From Scalindua sp964437425 (lineage in GTDB: Bacteria > Planctomycetota > Brocadiia > Brocadiales > Scalinduaceae), in contig CAYTGO010000010.1 of the NCBI GenBank assembly GCA_964437425.1, positions 1 to 64,000 on the forward strand: a stretch of 64,000 nucleotides of DNA, in the 5' to 3' direction. This document shows positions 26,226 through 35,328 of this stretch, in pieces; position 1 is the stretch's first letter; every line of letters begins with the position of its first letter. Both the position numbers and the translations under genes were made by a program. Below the pieces are notes generated by a model, which made no database searches, was not told the origin of the DNA, and worked only from the letters and a program-made list of their open reading frames with translations.

Positions 26226-27215
26226 TTACCACTTAATAACAGATGAACCCCATGTTAAACCTCCTCCAAAAGCTACTAAAACTGCCGTATCTCCAGGTTT
26301 TAACATTTGCCCCTTATCTATCTCATCAATTGCTATAGGAATAGAGGCAGAAGATGTATTGCCATATTTGCTGATATTAATGAATGCTTTTTCCCTTGGT
26401 AGCCCCAGCTTTTCCATCGCCGCTTCAATTATTCTAATATTGCTTTGATGTGGAATAACCATATCAATATCTTCTATCTGTATATCATTTGCAGTTGCTG
26501 CCTTAGTGATCACCTCTACCATGTTAACAATGGCTTGCTTAAATACCTCTTTACCTCTTAATTTAAGGTAATGTGAACGCGATTCAACTGTCTCATGTGA
26601 TGCAGGTAATTTAGAACCACCTGCAGGCAGCGTCAATAACTCTGCCTGACTACCATCCGAACCCAAATGTGTCGTAACTATCTCACGTCCACCATTACCC
26701 TGTTGAACGACTACCGCTCCGGCTCCGTCACCAAAGAGAATACATGTTGACCTGTCTGTATAGTCAGTAATCTTTGACATACATTCTGCACCCACAACCA
26801 ATACAGTTTTCATGGCTCCGGACGCAACAAAACTTTTGGCTACAGACAACGCATAAACAAACCCAGAGCATGCGGCCAACAGATCAAATGCACCTGCATT
26901 CCGCGCACCTATCTTCTCCTGTATATAACAAGAAGTAGAAGGGAATAAACAATCGGGTGTAATAGTGGAAGTTATTATTAGATCTACTTCAGCGGGTAAG
27001 ACATTTGCATCATCCAGTGCACGCAAAGACGCTTCAACCGCCAGATCCGAAGCAGCAACTCCATTTTCGACAATACGTCTTTCCCTTATTCCCGTGCGCT
27101 TGGTGATCCATTCATCTGTTGTATCCAGCATCTCTGACAGATCATCGTTGGTGAGTACTTTCTCGGGTAAAAAAGACCCTACCCCTGTAATTGACGCCTT
27201 ATATCCTTTTTCCAT
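26226..27215 (-). CDS. fabH: 3-oxoacyl-[acyl-carrier-protein] synthase III (FabH)
   Basis: A 329-residue initiating ketosynthase that condenses acetyl-CoA (or another starter acyl-CoA) with malonyl-ACP. The Cys-His-Asn triad is visible: Cys in LLAACSGFVYAL near 114, His in VIPHQSNIRI near 256 and Asn in KYGNTSSASIP near 286. The N-terminal GVGSFLPEKVLTNDDL and TGIRERR are standard. It lies between plsX and acpP on the minus strand in the fatty-acid operon. Starter specificity cannot be read by eye. Gap to acpP of 172 bases contains no gene. Confidence 0.95.
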   Translation of the reverse strand: MEKGYKASITGVGSFLPEKVLTNDDLSEMLDTTDEWITKRTGIRERRIVENGVAASDLAVEASLRALDDANVLPAEVDLIITSTITPDCLFPSTSCYIQEKIGARNAGAFDLLAACSGFVYALSVAKSFVASGAMKTVLVVGAECMSKITDYTDRSTCILFGDGAGAVVVQQGNGGREIVTTHLGSDGSQAELLTLPAGGSKLPASHETVESRSHYLKLRGKEVFKQAIVNMVEVITKAATANDIQIEDIDMVIPHQSNIRIIEAAMEKLGLPREKAFINISKYGNTSSASIPIAIDEIDKGQMLKPGDTAVLVAFGGGLTWGSSVIKW

Positions 27216-27249
27216 TAATTATCCTAATTAAATTAGGAAATTTGGCTTA

Positions 27250-28266
27250 TTATGTAGCTGTCACGAGTGACGAATTCGCCTTCTCGAGTTCAGAGTTAAT
27301 ATGTTTATTTACTTCATACTTACCAAATTGGATAGCTTCCCTTATTGCGTTTTGAATGGTCTTGGAATCTGACCTGCCATGAGAAATAATACTGATACCA
27401 TCGATTCCAAGTAGCGGAACACCACCGTATTCAGTATAATCCATTTTACTATACAGATGCTTACGAACAGGCTTGCAAAGCCAGGATCCCAGTCTTGTCA
27501 AGACACTCTTATTCGCCTCCGAGGCAAAAGCGGATAACATACTTATGGAAAGCCCTTCAGCAAATTTCAGTAAGACATTACCAACAAAACCTTCACAAAC
27601 AACTATATCGAACTTACCGTCAAAGACGTCACGTCCTTCAGCATTTCCAACAAAATTCAGCGAAGTACTCGAAAGAAGAGCAAAAGTCTCTTTCACCAAC
27701 TCGTTACCCTTTGCGTCTTCCTCTCCAATATTTAAAAGACCTACTCTCGGTTTTTCAATATTTAAGACATACTTACAAAAGACCGATGCCATGACTCCAT
27801 ATTGCATTAAATGAGCAGGCTTGCATTGTATGTTTGCTCCGGCATCAATTACCATGCACGCACCATGAAATGTCGGTATAGACACAGCAATCCCCGGACG
27901 TTTTACATGTTCTAACGTACGAAGAAAAAGGGATGATGCGGCAACTGTTGCGCCCGTGTTTCCCGCACTTACTACAGCGTCTGCAGCTTTCTCCGCAACC
28001 AATTTGACACCCTTGGTAATTGATGAATCTACTTTTTTCCGCACAGCTACAGTTGCAGATTCATTCATACCTACTACTTGTGAGGCATGCACAATGGATA
28101 TATTGTCAAGTGTGGCATTACACGCAGACAATTCACTTTTAATTAGATCCTGATCACCTACCAATATTATCTCGTGATCGGTATAGGACCGTGCGGCTGC
28201 CACCGCTCCTTTTACGATCTCAACAGGAGCTGCATCTCCACCCATTGCATCAACAGCAATTCGCAT
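27250..28266 (-). CDS. plsX: Phosphate acyltransferase PlsX
   Basis: A 338-residue enzyme that makes acyl-phosphate from acyl-ACP, the donor for PlsY in phospholipid synthesis. The start MRIAVDAMGGDAAP is the family hallmark and fixes the ATG at 28266, not the upstream start at 28317; this ATG lies 2 bases after the rpmF stop. Other landmarks are ASVGAGNTGA-like VVSAGNTGATVAASSLFLRT and LLNIGEEDAKGNELVKE. The C-terminal 20 residues are Ser/Asn/Lys-rich and variable. Coupling to rpmF is typical in bacteria and links ribosome and membrane growth. Confidence 0.95.
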   Translation of the reverse strand: MRIAVDAMGGDAAPVEIVKGAVAAARSYTDHEIILVGDQDLIKSELSACNATLDNISIVHASQVVGMNESATVAVRKKVDSSITKGVKLVAEKAADAVVSAGNTGATVAASSLFLRTLEHVKRPGIAVSIPTFHGACMVIDAGANIQCKPAHLMQYGVMASVFCKYVLNIEKPRVGLLNIGEEDAKGNELVKETFALLSSTSLNFVGNAEGRDVFDGKFDIVVCEGFVGNVLLKFAEGLSISMLSAFASEANKSVLTRLGSWLCKPVRKHLYSKMDYTEYGGVPLLGIDGISIISHGRSDSKTIQNAIREAIQFGKYEVNKHINSELEKANSSLVTAT

Positions 28267-28268
28267 AA

Positions 28269-28499
28269 CTATGCTCTCTCTACAGCAATTACTTGTTGGC
28301 CACGATAATAACCACAATTATGACAAACTGTATGTGGCTTTTTGATTTGTTTACAATGAGGACAAATAAACTTCTTTGATCTACTGCCTGATGTACTCCC
28401 CGCAAATTCAGTGCGTGGAACATTTGGTGGCGTCAGAGCGTCATGTGAACGTCTCTTACCTGACCTTGAACTAGATTGTCTTCTTTTAGGAACTGCCAT
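28269..28499 (-). CDS. rpmF: Ribosomal protein bL32
   Basis: A 76-residue basic protein beginning MAVPKRRQSSSRSGKRRSH, the usual L32 N terminus, with a zinc-ribbon of two C-x2-C pairs (CPHC and CHNC) at about 46-62, so this is the zinc-binding C+ form. It sits on the large ribosomal subunit. It is the first gene of the fatty-acid operon and its stop is 2 bases before the plsX start. The upstream gap holds a long imperfect hairpin (28530-28619) whose right position could make it a leader element. Confidence 0.95.
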   Translation of the reverse strand: MAVPKRRQSSSRSGKRRSHDALTPPNVPRTEFAGSTSGSRSKKFICPHCKQIKKPHTVCHNCGYYRGQQVIAVERA

Positions 28500-28529
28500 T
28501 ATGTAACTCTCAGCTTAAAATCTAAAATA

Positions 28530-28619
28530 AATAAGGGAAGAATGAGAAAGAAATGGGAAAAGTATGAGGTATTATCTTTACTACCAAGTCTCCCGTCACT
28601 TTCTTGTTCTTCCCTTATT
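28530..28619. repeat. Long imperfect inverted repeat between alaS and rpmF
   Basis: A perfect 13-base arm (AATAAGGGAAGAA, 28530-28542) pairs with 28607-28619, and pairing continues inward to 28558/28591 for 24 of 29 positions. Three of the five mismatches would be G-U wobbles in plus-strand RNA. The 32-base loop includes GGTA/TACC able to pair again. Both flanking genes run on the minus strand, so the minus RNA would carry this as the alaS 3' end and the rpmF 5' leader. Confidence 0.6.
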
Positions 28620-28742
28620 CCACCTATCCCCTTTAAGCTCATAAGCTTATAGGAATGTTAGGCAGGATTAATAATTTTCTTATTCTATATTTGCACTATA
28701 CCTTTGTCAAGTAAAAACATCATTGGTTGATTTCATAGAAGA

Positions 28743-31397
28743 CTACGCATGATCTTCTATCTTCTCTTGTAGTATTTTGAATCCTAAGTCTATGGCTTCA
28801 TGAATCTTATCTGGAAGCTGACCACCGGCCTGAGCCATATCTGCACGTCCGCCACCGCCACCTCCCACAATTTTTGCGACCTCCCCGGCAATTTTGCCGG
28901 CATGAAGTCCTTTCTTCACCAAATCACTGCTCAATGAGGCTATCAATGTTACTCTACCATTCTCTACAGCACCTAAGATTATTGCAACAGAACCAAGACT
29001 CTTTTTTAACGAGTCTACCATCTTTCTCAAATCATCAACCCCCACTCCTTTTACTACTTCTGTTACAACTTTCACACCCGATACTTCTTTGGCTTTGGAA
29101 GTAAAGTCAGAAGAGAATTTCTGCACACTATCCCTGTTTGCCTTCTGTACCTCTTTTTTAAAATCCTTTATTTGCTGCATCAGCTCTTCAGCACGTTGAA
29201 CGACCGTGTTTTCCTGCGTTTCAAGTACTCCGCACAACCTATCCAATGTTTCTTCCTTTCGCCTTGCCCATGCAATGGCTTCATTTCCCGTAACAGCCTC
29301 TATCCTGCGTATTCCTGCTGCTATTGATGATTCGCTTATAATCTTAAAGAGTCCTATTTCACCGGTATTATCTACATGAGTGCCCCCGCAAAGCTCCTGG
29401 CTGTAATCTCCAACATTTACAACCCTGACATTTTCACCATACTTTTCTCCAAACAAAGCCGTAGCGCCTGCTTTCCTGGCCTGGTCTAATGTCATCTGAT
29501 CTGTAATTACAGAAGTATTTTCCATAACCTTCCCATTCATCAGTTCTTCTATCCTTGCGATTTCGTCTCCTTTAACACCCTCAAAATGATGGAAGTCAAA
29601 ACGCAGCCTTTCCGGAGTTACGGAAGAGCCGGATTGTTCGGCGTGCTGCCCTACCACTTGCCGTAAAACTGAATGAAGCAAGTGCGTTGCTGAATGATTG
29701 CGCTTTATGGCGCCTCTCCGCTCTATATCAATAACACAAGTAACGTTTTCATTGGCCATGATCTTGCCCTCTATCACCTTACCAATATGCACTATGATGT
29801 CATTAGATTTCTTTGTGTTGCTAATCTCGACCTTTAAGTTCTTTGCTTGAATTATACCGGTATCACCAACCTGGCCGCCAGCCTCTGCATAAAAAGGAGT
29901 TTGATCCAGCACTACGTGAATCTCCTGCCCTGCTTCAGCAGAATCAACCAATTGTTCATCTACAATCAAACCGATAACCTTACTCTCTATTTCACACTTT
30001 TCATAACCCTGGAAAATAGTCTCTTTTACAGATTCTTTAATTATGCCTATTGGACCCTCATCAAATATATTACCGGTCATTTGCGTAGAAGACCTTGCCT
30101 GCTCACGCTGTTTTTCCATCTCTCTCTCAAAACCCTCTTTATCAACGGTCAGATTGTTTTCTGTTACTGTCGACTCTGTTATTTCAAATGGAAAACCAAA
30201 GGTGTCATACAGCTGGAAAGCATCCTGTCCGGACAGCATCTTTTGTCCGCTACTACGAAGGCCTTCCATAAGTTCGTCCAGCCTCTTACTACCCATAAAC
30301 AAGGTTTCATGGAACCGTTCCTCTTCGTTCTTTATAATTCTTGCAATATTTTCTCGACGTTGCTTTATCTCAGGATAAGCGTCATGCATCACGTCAGCAA
30401 TAACGGGAACAAGTTTGTAGAGAAAGCACTCCTCTTTTCCCAATTTCAAACCATCACGAACTGCCCTTCTCAAGAGCCTTCTTTCAACGTAACCTCTTCC
30501 TTCATTACCAGGCAGAACACCATCCGAGATACAAAATATTATTGCCCTTATATGGTCAGCTATTCTATTCATCATCTTGCCGCTTTCTGTCTGGCTATCG
30601 TATTCGACTTCAACAAGTTCAGAAATATTTTGAATTATCGGCTCAAATAAATCTATCTCAAAGTTTGTATTGACACCCTGAATAACACTGGCCATTCTTT
30701 CCAGGCCCATTCCCGTATCGACATTCTTATTTGGCAGAGGGTTAAGCACCCCTCCGTCTCTTCTGTCAAACTGTGTAAACACCAGATTCCACACCTCAAC
30801 AAAACGCTCGCAATCGCAATCCGGGGCACACTCTTCTCTTCTGCAACCAACGTCCTCTCCCCGATCATAAAAGATTTCTGAGCACGGACCGCAAGGACCG
30901 TTTGGGCCCTCTGAAGGAGCACTTGCCGGCCAGTAATTTTCCTTTTCTCCAAACCTGTATATCTTATTTTCTGGAATACCGATTTTCTTTAACCAGATTT
31001 CATAAGACTCTTCGTCATCCTGAAAAATGCTGACTGACAATCTTTCTTCCGGTAGTTTCATCTCATTAAGCATAAATTCCCATGCCATCTCTATTGCCTC
31101 TAATTTGAAATAATCTCCAAAAGAGAAATTGCCCAACATCTCAAAAAAAGTATGATGCGTGGGAGTCTTACCTACATTATCTATATCACCTGTTCGGATG
31201 CATTTTTGACATGTAGTCGCTTTTTTTACATCCAGCGTTCCTTTCCCCAAAAACATATCCTTGAACTGGTTCATCCCTGCACCGGTAAACAACAGTGTTG
31301 GATCATCTTCCGGGACAAGTGAATCACTTGGTAAAAGAGAATGCCCTTTTTCCTCAAAAAAACTTAAATATTTTCTTCTGATTTCGTTCGTTTTCAT
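28743..31397 (-). CDS. alaS: Alanyl-tRNA synthetase
   Basis: An 884-residue class II synthetase charging tRNA-Ala. N-terminal catalytic core (about 1-450) begins with IRRKYLSFFEEKGH and includes the FTGAGMNQFKDMFLG motif and MGLERMA near 230. The editing domain has the zinc-binding HSATHLLH near 560 and ELCGGTHV near 663. The C-terminal C-Ala region ends with GGGGGGRADMAQAGG. Several Cys between 160 and 200 (CGPCSEI, CRREECAPDCDCE) are seen in many bacterial AlaS proteins. A 267-codon ORF on the opposite strand (29847-30650) is a coding shadow. Upstream DNA to ilvD is 210 bases and divergent. Confidence 0.97.
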   Translation of the reverse strand: MKTNEIRRKYLSFFEEKGHSLLPSDSLVPEDDPTLLFTGAGMNQFKDMFLGKGTLDVKKATTCQKCIRTGDIDNVGKTPTHHTFFEMLGNFSFGDYFKLEAIEMAWEFMLNEMKLPEERLSVSIFQDDEESYEIWLKKIGIPENKIYRFGEKENYWPASAPSEGPNGPCGPCSEIFYDRGEDVGCRREECAPDCDCERFVEVWNLVFTQFDRRDGGVLNPLPNKNVDTGMGLERMASVIQGVNTNFEIDLFEPIIQNISELVEVEYDSQTESGKMMNRIADHIRAIIFCISDGVLPGNEGRGYVERRLLRRAVRDGLKLGKEECFLYKLVPVIADVMHDAYPEIKQRRENIARIIKNEEERFHETLFMGSKRLDELMEGLRSSGQKMLSGQDAFQLYDTFGFPFEITESTVTENNLTVDKEGFEREMEKQREQARSSTQMTGNIFDEGPIGIIKESVKETIFQGYEKCEIESKVIGLIVDEQLVDSAEAGQEIHVVLDQTPFYAEAGGQVGDTGIIQAKNLKVEISNTKKSNDIIVHIGKVIEGKIMANENVTCVIDIERRGAIKRNHSATHLLHSVLRQVVGQHAEQSGSSVTPERLRFDFHHFEGVKGDEIARIEELMNGKVMENTSVITDQMTLDQARKAGATALFGEKYGENVRVVNVGDYSQELCGGTHVDNTGEIGLFKIISESSIAAGIRRIEAVTGNEAIAWARRKEETLDRLCGVLETQENTVVQRAEELMQQIKDFKKEVQKANRDSVQKFSSDFTSKAKEVSGVKVVTEVVKGVGVDDLRKMVDSLKKSLGSVAIILGAVENGRVTLIASLSSDLVKKGLHAGKIAGEVAKIVGGGGGGRADMAQAGGQLPDKIHEAIDLGFKILQEKIEDHA

Positions 31398-31518
31398 AAT
31401 TTATAAGCTGATATTCTACATGCCTTAATAACGAAATCAAGCCAAATATTATTACAGAAAAACTGTCTCACTAACCTTGCCAGTTACTTCTAAATGCATA
31501 GAGTATATTAATTTAGCG

Positions 31519-31546
31519 TTGACAACATTAAACCACCAGATATAAT
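31519..31546 (+). promoter_or_regulatory. Strong sigma70-type promoter for ilvD
   Basis: TTGACA (31519-31524), 16-base spacer, TATAAT (31541-31546): both hexamers match consensus exactly. The ilvD start is 62 bases downstream, leaving a leader of about 55 bases. No obvious attenuator peptide was found in it. Confidence 0.65.
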
Positions 31547-31607
31547 TTTATCACACTTTTAATGAAAATAAACTTGAGTATATTTTGTAAATAGAAAGGA
31601 CATAAAC

Positions 31608-33263
31608 TTGCGTAGCGATACTATTACGTGTGGAATTGAAAGGTCACCGGCAAGGGCATTACTCTATGCTACCGGACTGACAAAGGAAAGCATGAGTAAG
31701 CCGTTTATAGGCATTGCCAGCAGTTTTACAGACTTAATTCCGGGACACACCCACATGAGAAAGCTGGAAAGGGATATAGAAAAAGGCATACATGCGGCAG
31801 GAGGCGTCAGCTTCATTTTTGGTGTACCCGGTATCTGTGACGGAATCGCCATGGGGCATAAAGGGATGAGTTACTCTCTCTCGTCGAGAGAATTAATTGC
31901 TGATTTAATAGAAACTGTCACTAATGCACATTGCCTGGACGGACTGATATTGTTAACTAATTGTGATAAAATTACTCCGGGAATGCTTATGGGAGCAGCA
32001 AGAATAGATGTCCCCACTATTGCAGTAACAGGCGGACCCATGATTTCAGGACGCCGCAACATGAAGAAACTTTCTCTGGTTCGTGATACTTTTGAAGCCG
32101 TCGGTAGAAAGCAAAAAGGTGAAATCAGCGAGGAGGAGCTTGAATCTCTTGAGAAAGAAGCATGTCCCGGACCAGGATCATGCCAGGGCTTATATACAGC
32201 AAACACAATGGCCTGTGTAACGGAAGCGCTGGGCATGTCGTTACCTGGATGCGCCGCATCTCTTGCAATCTCTGCGGAAAAAGAGAGAATCGCATACAAA
32301 AGCGGAGAAAGAGTAGTAGAGCTAGTAAGAAAAGGGGTAAGCACTAGAAAGATTATGACACAAGAAGCATTTGATAATGCGATATTAATAGACATGACGC
32401 TTGGAGGCTCAACAAATACTTGCCTCCATATTCCTGCAATAGCCCACGAAGTCGGCATCGATATAGAACTGGATCGCTTCGATGAAATCAGCAGAAAAGT
32501 ACCGCAGATAACAAATCTACGGCCCGGTGGTGAGCACTTTATGGAGGATCTTTTCTATGCAGGTGGGATTCCTGCTGCAATGAAGAGACTCGATGATGTC
32601 ATAAACGATTGTGAAACCGTCAGCGGATTCAGTACAAAGGAGATAGCAAAACAGGCAATCGTCTATGATGATGATATTATACGAACGAAGGAAAACGCCT
32701 ATAATAAGGAAGGCGGAATAGCAGTTCTTCATGGAAATATAGCGCCGGATGGAGCCGTAATCAAGCAAAGCGCTCTAGCTGACGATATGATGGTTTTCAA
32801 AGGTTCTGCAAAGGTATTCGGAAGCGAAGAAGAAGCGATGAAGGCAATCATGGATAAGAAGATTTCCAAGGGATCGGTGATGATTATCAGATACGAAGGC
32901 CCTCGCGGTGGCCCTGGAATGAGAGAAATGTTATCGCCCACTGCAGCACTTGTCGGAATGGGCCTGGATAATTCTGTTGCCTTAATAACTGACGGACGTT
33001 TTTCTGGCGGAACAAGAGGTCCGTGTATCGGACATGTCTCTCCGGAAGCAATGGTAGGCGGGGCGTTAGCCTTGGTAGAAGACGATGATGAGATAGTCAT
33101 TGACATTCCAAATCGCAAATTATATGCTGTTGTATCTGATTCAGAACTTGATAGCCGCAGGGAAAAATGGACACCTCCTCCGCTGGCAGTTACCAGTGGA
33201 TGCCTCGTCAGATATGCCAATAACGTAACGTCAGCTGACAAAGGAGCAGTTCTTAAGGACTAG
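31608..33263 (+). CDS. ilvD: Dihydroxy-acid dehydratase
   Basis: A 551-residue Fe-S enzyme that dehydrates dihydroxy acids to the keto acids of valine and isoleucine. Cluster-ligating Cys regions are LTNCDKITPG near 119 and GPGSCQGLYTANTM near 192. Other signatures: PGHTHMRKL near 44, TGGRFSGGTRGP-like ITDGRFSGGTRGP near 464. It is shorter than E. coli IlvD (616) and fits the archaeal/planctomycete type. The TTG at 31608 is taken as start: GAAAGGA is 7 bases upstream and RSDTITCGIERSPARALL matches family N termini in its core. It feeds the ilvN, ilvC and leuA products encoded 3-8 kb further on. Confidence 0.95.
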   Translation: MRSDTITCGIERSPARALLYATGLTKESMSKPFIGIASSFTDLIPGHTHMRKLERDIEKGIHAAGGVSFIFGVPGICDGIAMGHKGMSYSLSSRELIADLIETVTNAHCLDGLILLTNCDKITPGMLMGAARIDVPTIAVTGGPMISGRRNMKKLSLVRDTFEAVGRKQKGEISEEELESLEKEACPGPGSCQGLYTANTMACVTEALGMSLPGCAASLAISAEKERIAYKSGERVVELVRKGVSTRKIMTQEAFDNAILIDMTLGGSTNTCLHIPAIAHEVGIDIELDRFDEISRKVPQITNLRPGGEHFMEDLFYAGGIPAAMKRLDDVINDCETVSGFSTKEIAKQAIVYDDDIIRTKENAYNKEGGIAVLHGNIAPDGAVIKQSALADDMMVFKGSAKVFGSEEEAMKAIMDKKISKGSVMIIRYEGPRGGPGMREMLSPTAALVGMGLDNSVALITDGRFSGGTRGPCIGHVSPEAMVGGALALVEDDDEIVIDIPNRKLYAVVSDSELDSRREKWTPPPLAVTSGCLVRYANNVTSADKGAVLKD

Positions 33264-33318
33264 CAGTCAGGAAGTTTTCCTGGTTATCAACATTTACAAA
33301 TTGTCTATTCATCGTAAT

Positions 33319-33392
33319 TACCCGGTAGTGTAATGGCAACACTAGAGATTTTGATTCTCTCATTGGAGGTTCGAGTCCTCCCCGGGTAACCA
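33319..33392 (+). tRNA. tRNA-Gln (anticodon TTG)
   Basis: A full cloverleaf is visible: acceptor arms TACCCGG (33319-33325) and CCGGGTA (33382-33388), D stem GTG/CAC, anticodon stem AGAGA/TCTCT (33344-33348, 33356-33360) around the loop TTTTGAT with anticodon TTG, and T arm GGAGG-TTCGAGT-CCTCC. Discriminator base A is at 33389 and the CCA end is encoded (33390-33392). It lies alone between ilvD and the radical SAM gene. Confidence 0.96.
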
Positions 33393-33547
33393 CCTAAGGA
33401 AGAATTAAATATCAATCTTTTCACGATATTTACCTTTGACATTGCCAATTATTGGTATAAAATCTGGTATCCTGATATTTAAAAGAAGAGCACCTTTTTT
33501 TCTTGCTGTTCTTAATAGCATAAGAATATTAGCGAAATACTAACATT

Positions 33548-35029
33548 ATGAATGCATTACTGATATATCCTGAATTTCCGGATACGTTCTGGAGCTTCAA
33601 ACACGCACTCAAGTTCATACGTAAAAAGGCATCATTCCCGCCACTTGGATTACTAACCGTAGCCTCAATGTTCCCGGAAGATTGGGCAAAACGCCTGGTG
33701 GATGTCAATGTAGCAAATCTCACTGACAAAGATCTTGAATGGGCGGATTACGTATTCTTCAGCAGTATGGTAGTGCAAAGAAAGTCTGCACATCAACTCA
33801 TCAAACGATGTCATGAGGCGGGAGTCAAGATTGTTGCCGGTGGCCCACTGTTTACAAGCGAGCATGAGCAATTTAAGGATGTCGACCATTTTGTACTTAA
33901 TGAAGCGGAGATAACCTTACCATCTTTTCTGGAAGATCTGAAAAACGGTTGTGCCAAGCCAGTATATAGATCTTCTGATTTTGCTGACGTTCGGGAAACC
34001 CCAGCCCCTTTATGGAAACTAGCCAACTTGAATAAATATGCCTCTATGGGCATACAATATACTAGAGGCTGTCCATACCAATGCGAGTTTTGTGACGTAA
34101 CTGCATTATTTGGTAGACGGACACGGACAAAAAATACGGAACAGATCATTACAGAACTCGACACTTTCTATAATCTGGGATGGCGTGGAAACGTATTTTT
34201 CGTCGACGACAATCTTATAGGAAACAGAAGAAGCCTTAAGAAAGACTTACTGCCTGCAATAATTGAGTGGCAGGAAAATCACTCTGGAATAACATTCAAC
34301 ACTGAAGTATCTATCAATCTTGCTAAAGATGAGGAATTGTTGCAAATGATGTCCACAGCTGGATTCAACACGGTATTTGTAGGAATTGAGACACCAGACA
34401 CGGACAGCTTGTCAGAGTGCGGTAAATCACAGAACAAGGGCCGAGATTTAGCTGAAGACGTAAGAGTTATTCAGAGAGCCGGGTTACAGGTACAAGCTGG
34501 CTTCATTGTCGGTTTTGATAGTGATACGCCATCCATCTTCCAGAGACAGATTGATTTTATCCAGAAAACCGGAATTGTAACCGCAATGGTAGGTCTGCTT
34601 CAGGCCCCAACCGGAACAAGATTGTACGAACGTCTAAAAAAAGAGGGACGACTGCTCGGACGAATGACCGGAGACAATGCAGACGGTTCAACGAATATAA
34701 TCCCAAACAACATGGACGCTGACACATGCCGAGAAGGATATAAGAAAATATTGAAACACATATACTCCCCTGAAAATTATTATAATAGAATTATGACACT
34801 CTTCAAAGAGTATAAGTCTCCAACAATTAAAAGTACAATTAAAGTTGAACATGTCGTGGGATTGTTTAATTCCATTTACCACCTCGGCATTGTTGGCAAA
34901 GAACGTGTCCAATTCTGGCGTCTTTTATTATGGACATCTCTTCATCGTCGTGATTTATTCCCTCTAGCCGTTACACTTGCTGTTTATGGCTACCATTTTC
35001 GCAGGGTTAGTGAGCTACACGTCCTTTAG
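33548..35029 (+). CDS. B12-binding radical SAM protein (DUF4070 / HpnP-like)
   Basis: A 493-residue protein with an N-terminal cobalamin-binding domain (LIYPEFPDTFWSFK at 4-17, then AGGPLFTSEHEQF near 96), a radical SAM core with GCPYQCEFC (CxxxCxxC near 174-181) and VDDNLIGNRR near 221, and a C-terminal DUF4070-like domain. The best-known relative is HpnP, the hopanoid C-2 methylase; other relatives methylate or rearrange unactivated carbons. Substrate here is not known. It is roughly as similar in layout to the protein at 57548-59074 as paralogs usually are. It follows tRNA-Gln and is monocistronic as far as can be seen. Confidence 0.82.
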   Translation: MNALLIYPEFPDTFWSFKHALKFIRKKASFPPLGLLTVASMFPEDWAKRLVDVNVANLTDKDLEWADYVFFSSMVVQRKSAHQLIKRCHEAGVKIVAGGPLFTSEHEQFKDVDHFVLNEAEITLPSFLEDLKNGCAKPVYRSSDFADVRETPAPLWKLANLNKYASMGIQYTRGCPYQCEFCDVTALFGRRTRTKNTEQIITELDTFYNLGWRGNVFFVDDNLIGNRRSLKKDLLPAIIEWQENHSGITFNTEVSINLAKDEELLQMMSTAGFNTVFVGIETPDTDSLSECGKSQNKGRDLAEDVRVIQRAGLQVQAGFIVGFDSDTPSIFQRQIDFIQKTGIVTAMVGLLQAPTGTRLYERLKKEGRLLGRMTGDNADGSTNIIPNNMDADTCREGYKKILKHIYSPENYYNRIMTLFKEYKSPTIKSTIKVEHVVGLFNSIYHLGIVGKERVQFWRLLLWTSLHRRDLFPLAVTLAVYGYHFRRVSELHVL

Positions 35030-35132
35030 GGTTCGGTAATAATAGGCTGAGCAATGTAAGGCCAAAAACCCCTCGAACCTTTAGTAATCCAAAATTCAAA
35101 ACAATTGACTGCTATTTCCCCTTTTCGTAATA

Positions 35133-35174
35133 GGTTCAAGTTCTCCCAGTCGGACCTGCCTCGGGCATGACTTG
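35133..35174. repeat. Second diverged copy of the 2408-2451 repeat
   Basis: GGTTCAAGT at 35133 and CTGCCTCGGGCATGACTTG ending at 35174 line up with GGTTCAGGT and CTGCCTCAGGTACGACTTG of the 2.4-kb element at nearly the same spacing (42 versus 44 bases). The distal part here continues as CTTGCGAAAGCAAG, a 5-bp hairpin. It lies in the gap between the radical SAM gene and larC. Confidence 0.45.
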
Positions 35175-35328
35175 CGAAAGCAAGGTTTGTCAGTAATTAT
35201 CCAATATGTTGAGGAAACTGGTTTTTATTTGACTCTATAAAATGCGTGTGCTAATATTTTTAGTTGGCTATTTCAATAACTTTATACAACAAAAGAACTT
35301 GTAATATATTTTAAATGACAATATTCTT

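Noticed and set aside
29847..30650. 267-codon ORF on the plus strand
   Set aside because: It lies wholly opposite alaS, has no recognisable domain, no ribosome-binding site and a biased amino-acid make-up; it is a shadow of the alaS reading frame.
31871..32458. 195-codon minus-strand ORF inside ilvD
   Set aside because: Antisense shadow of ilvD, whose plus-strand frame carries all family motifs.
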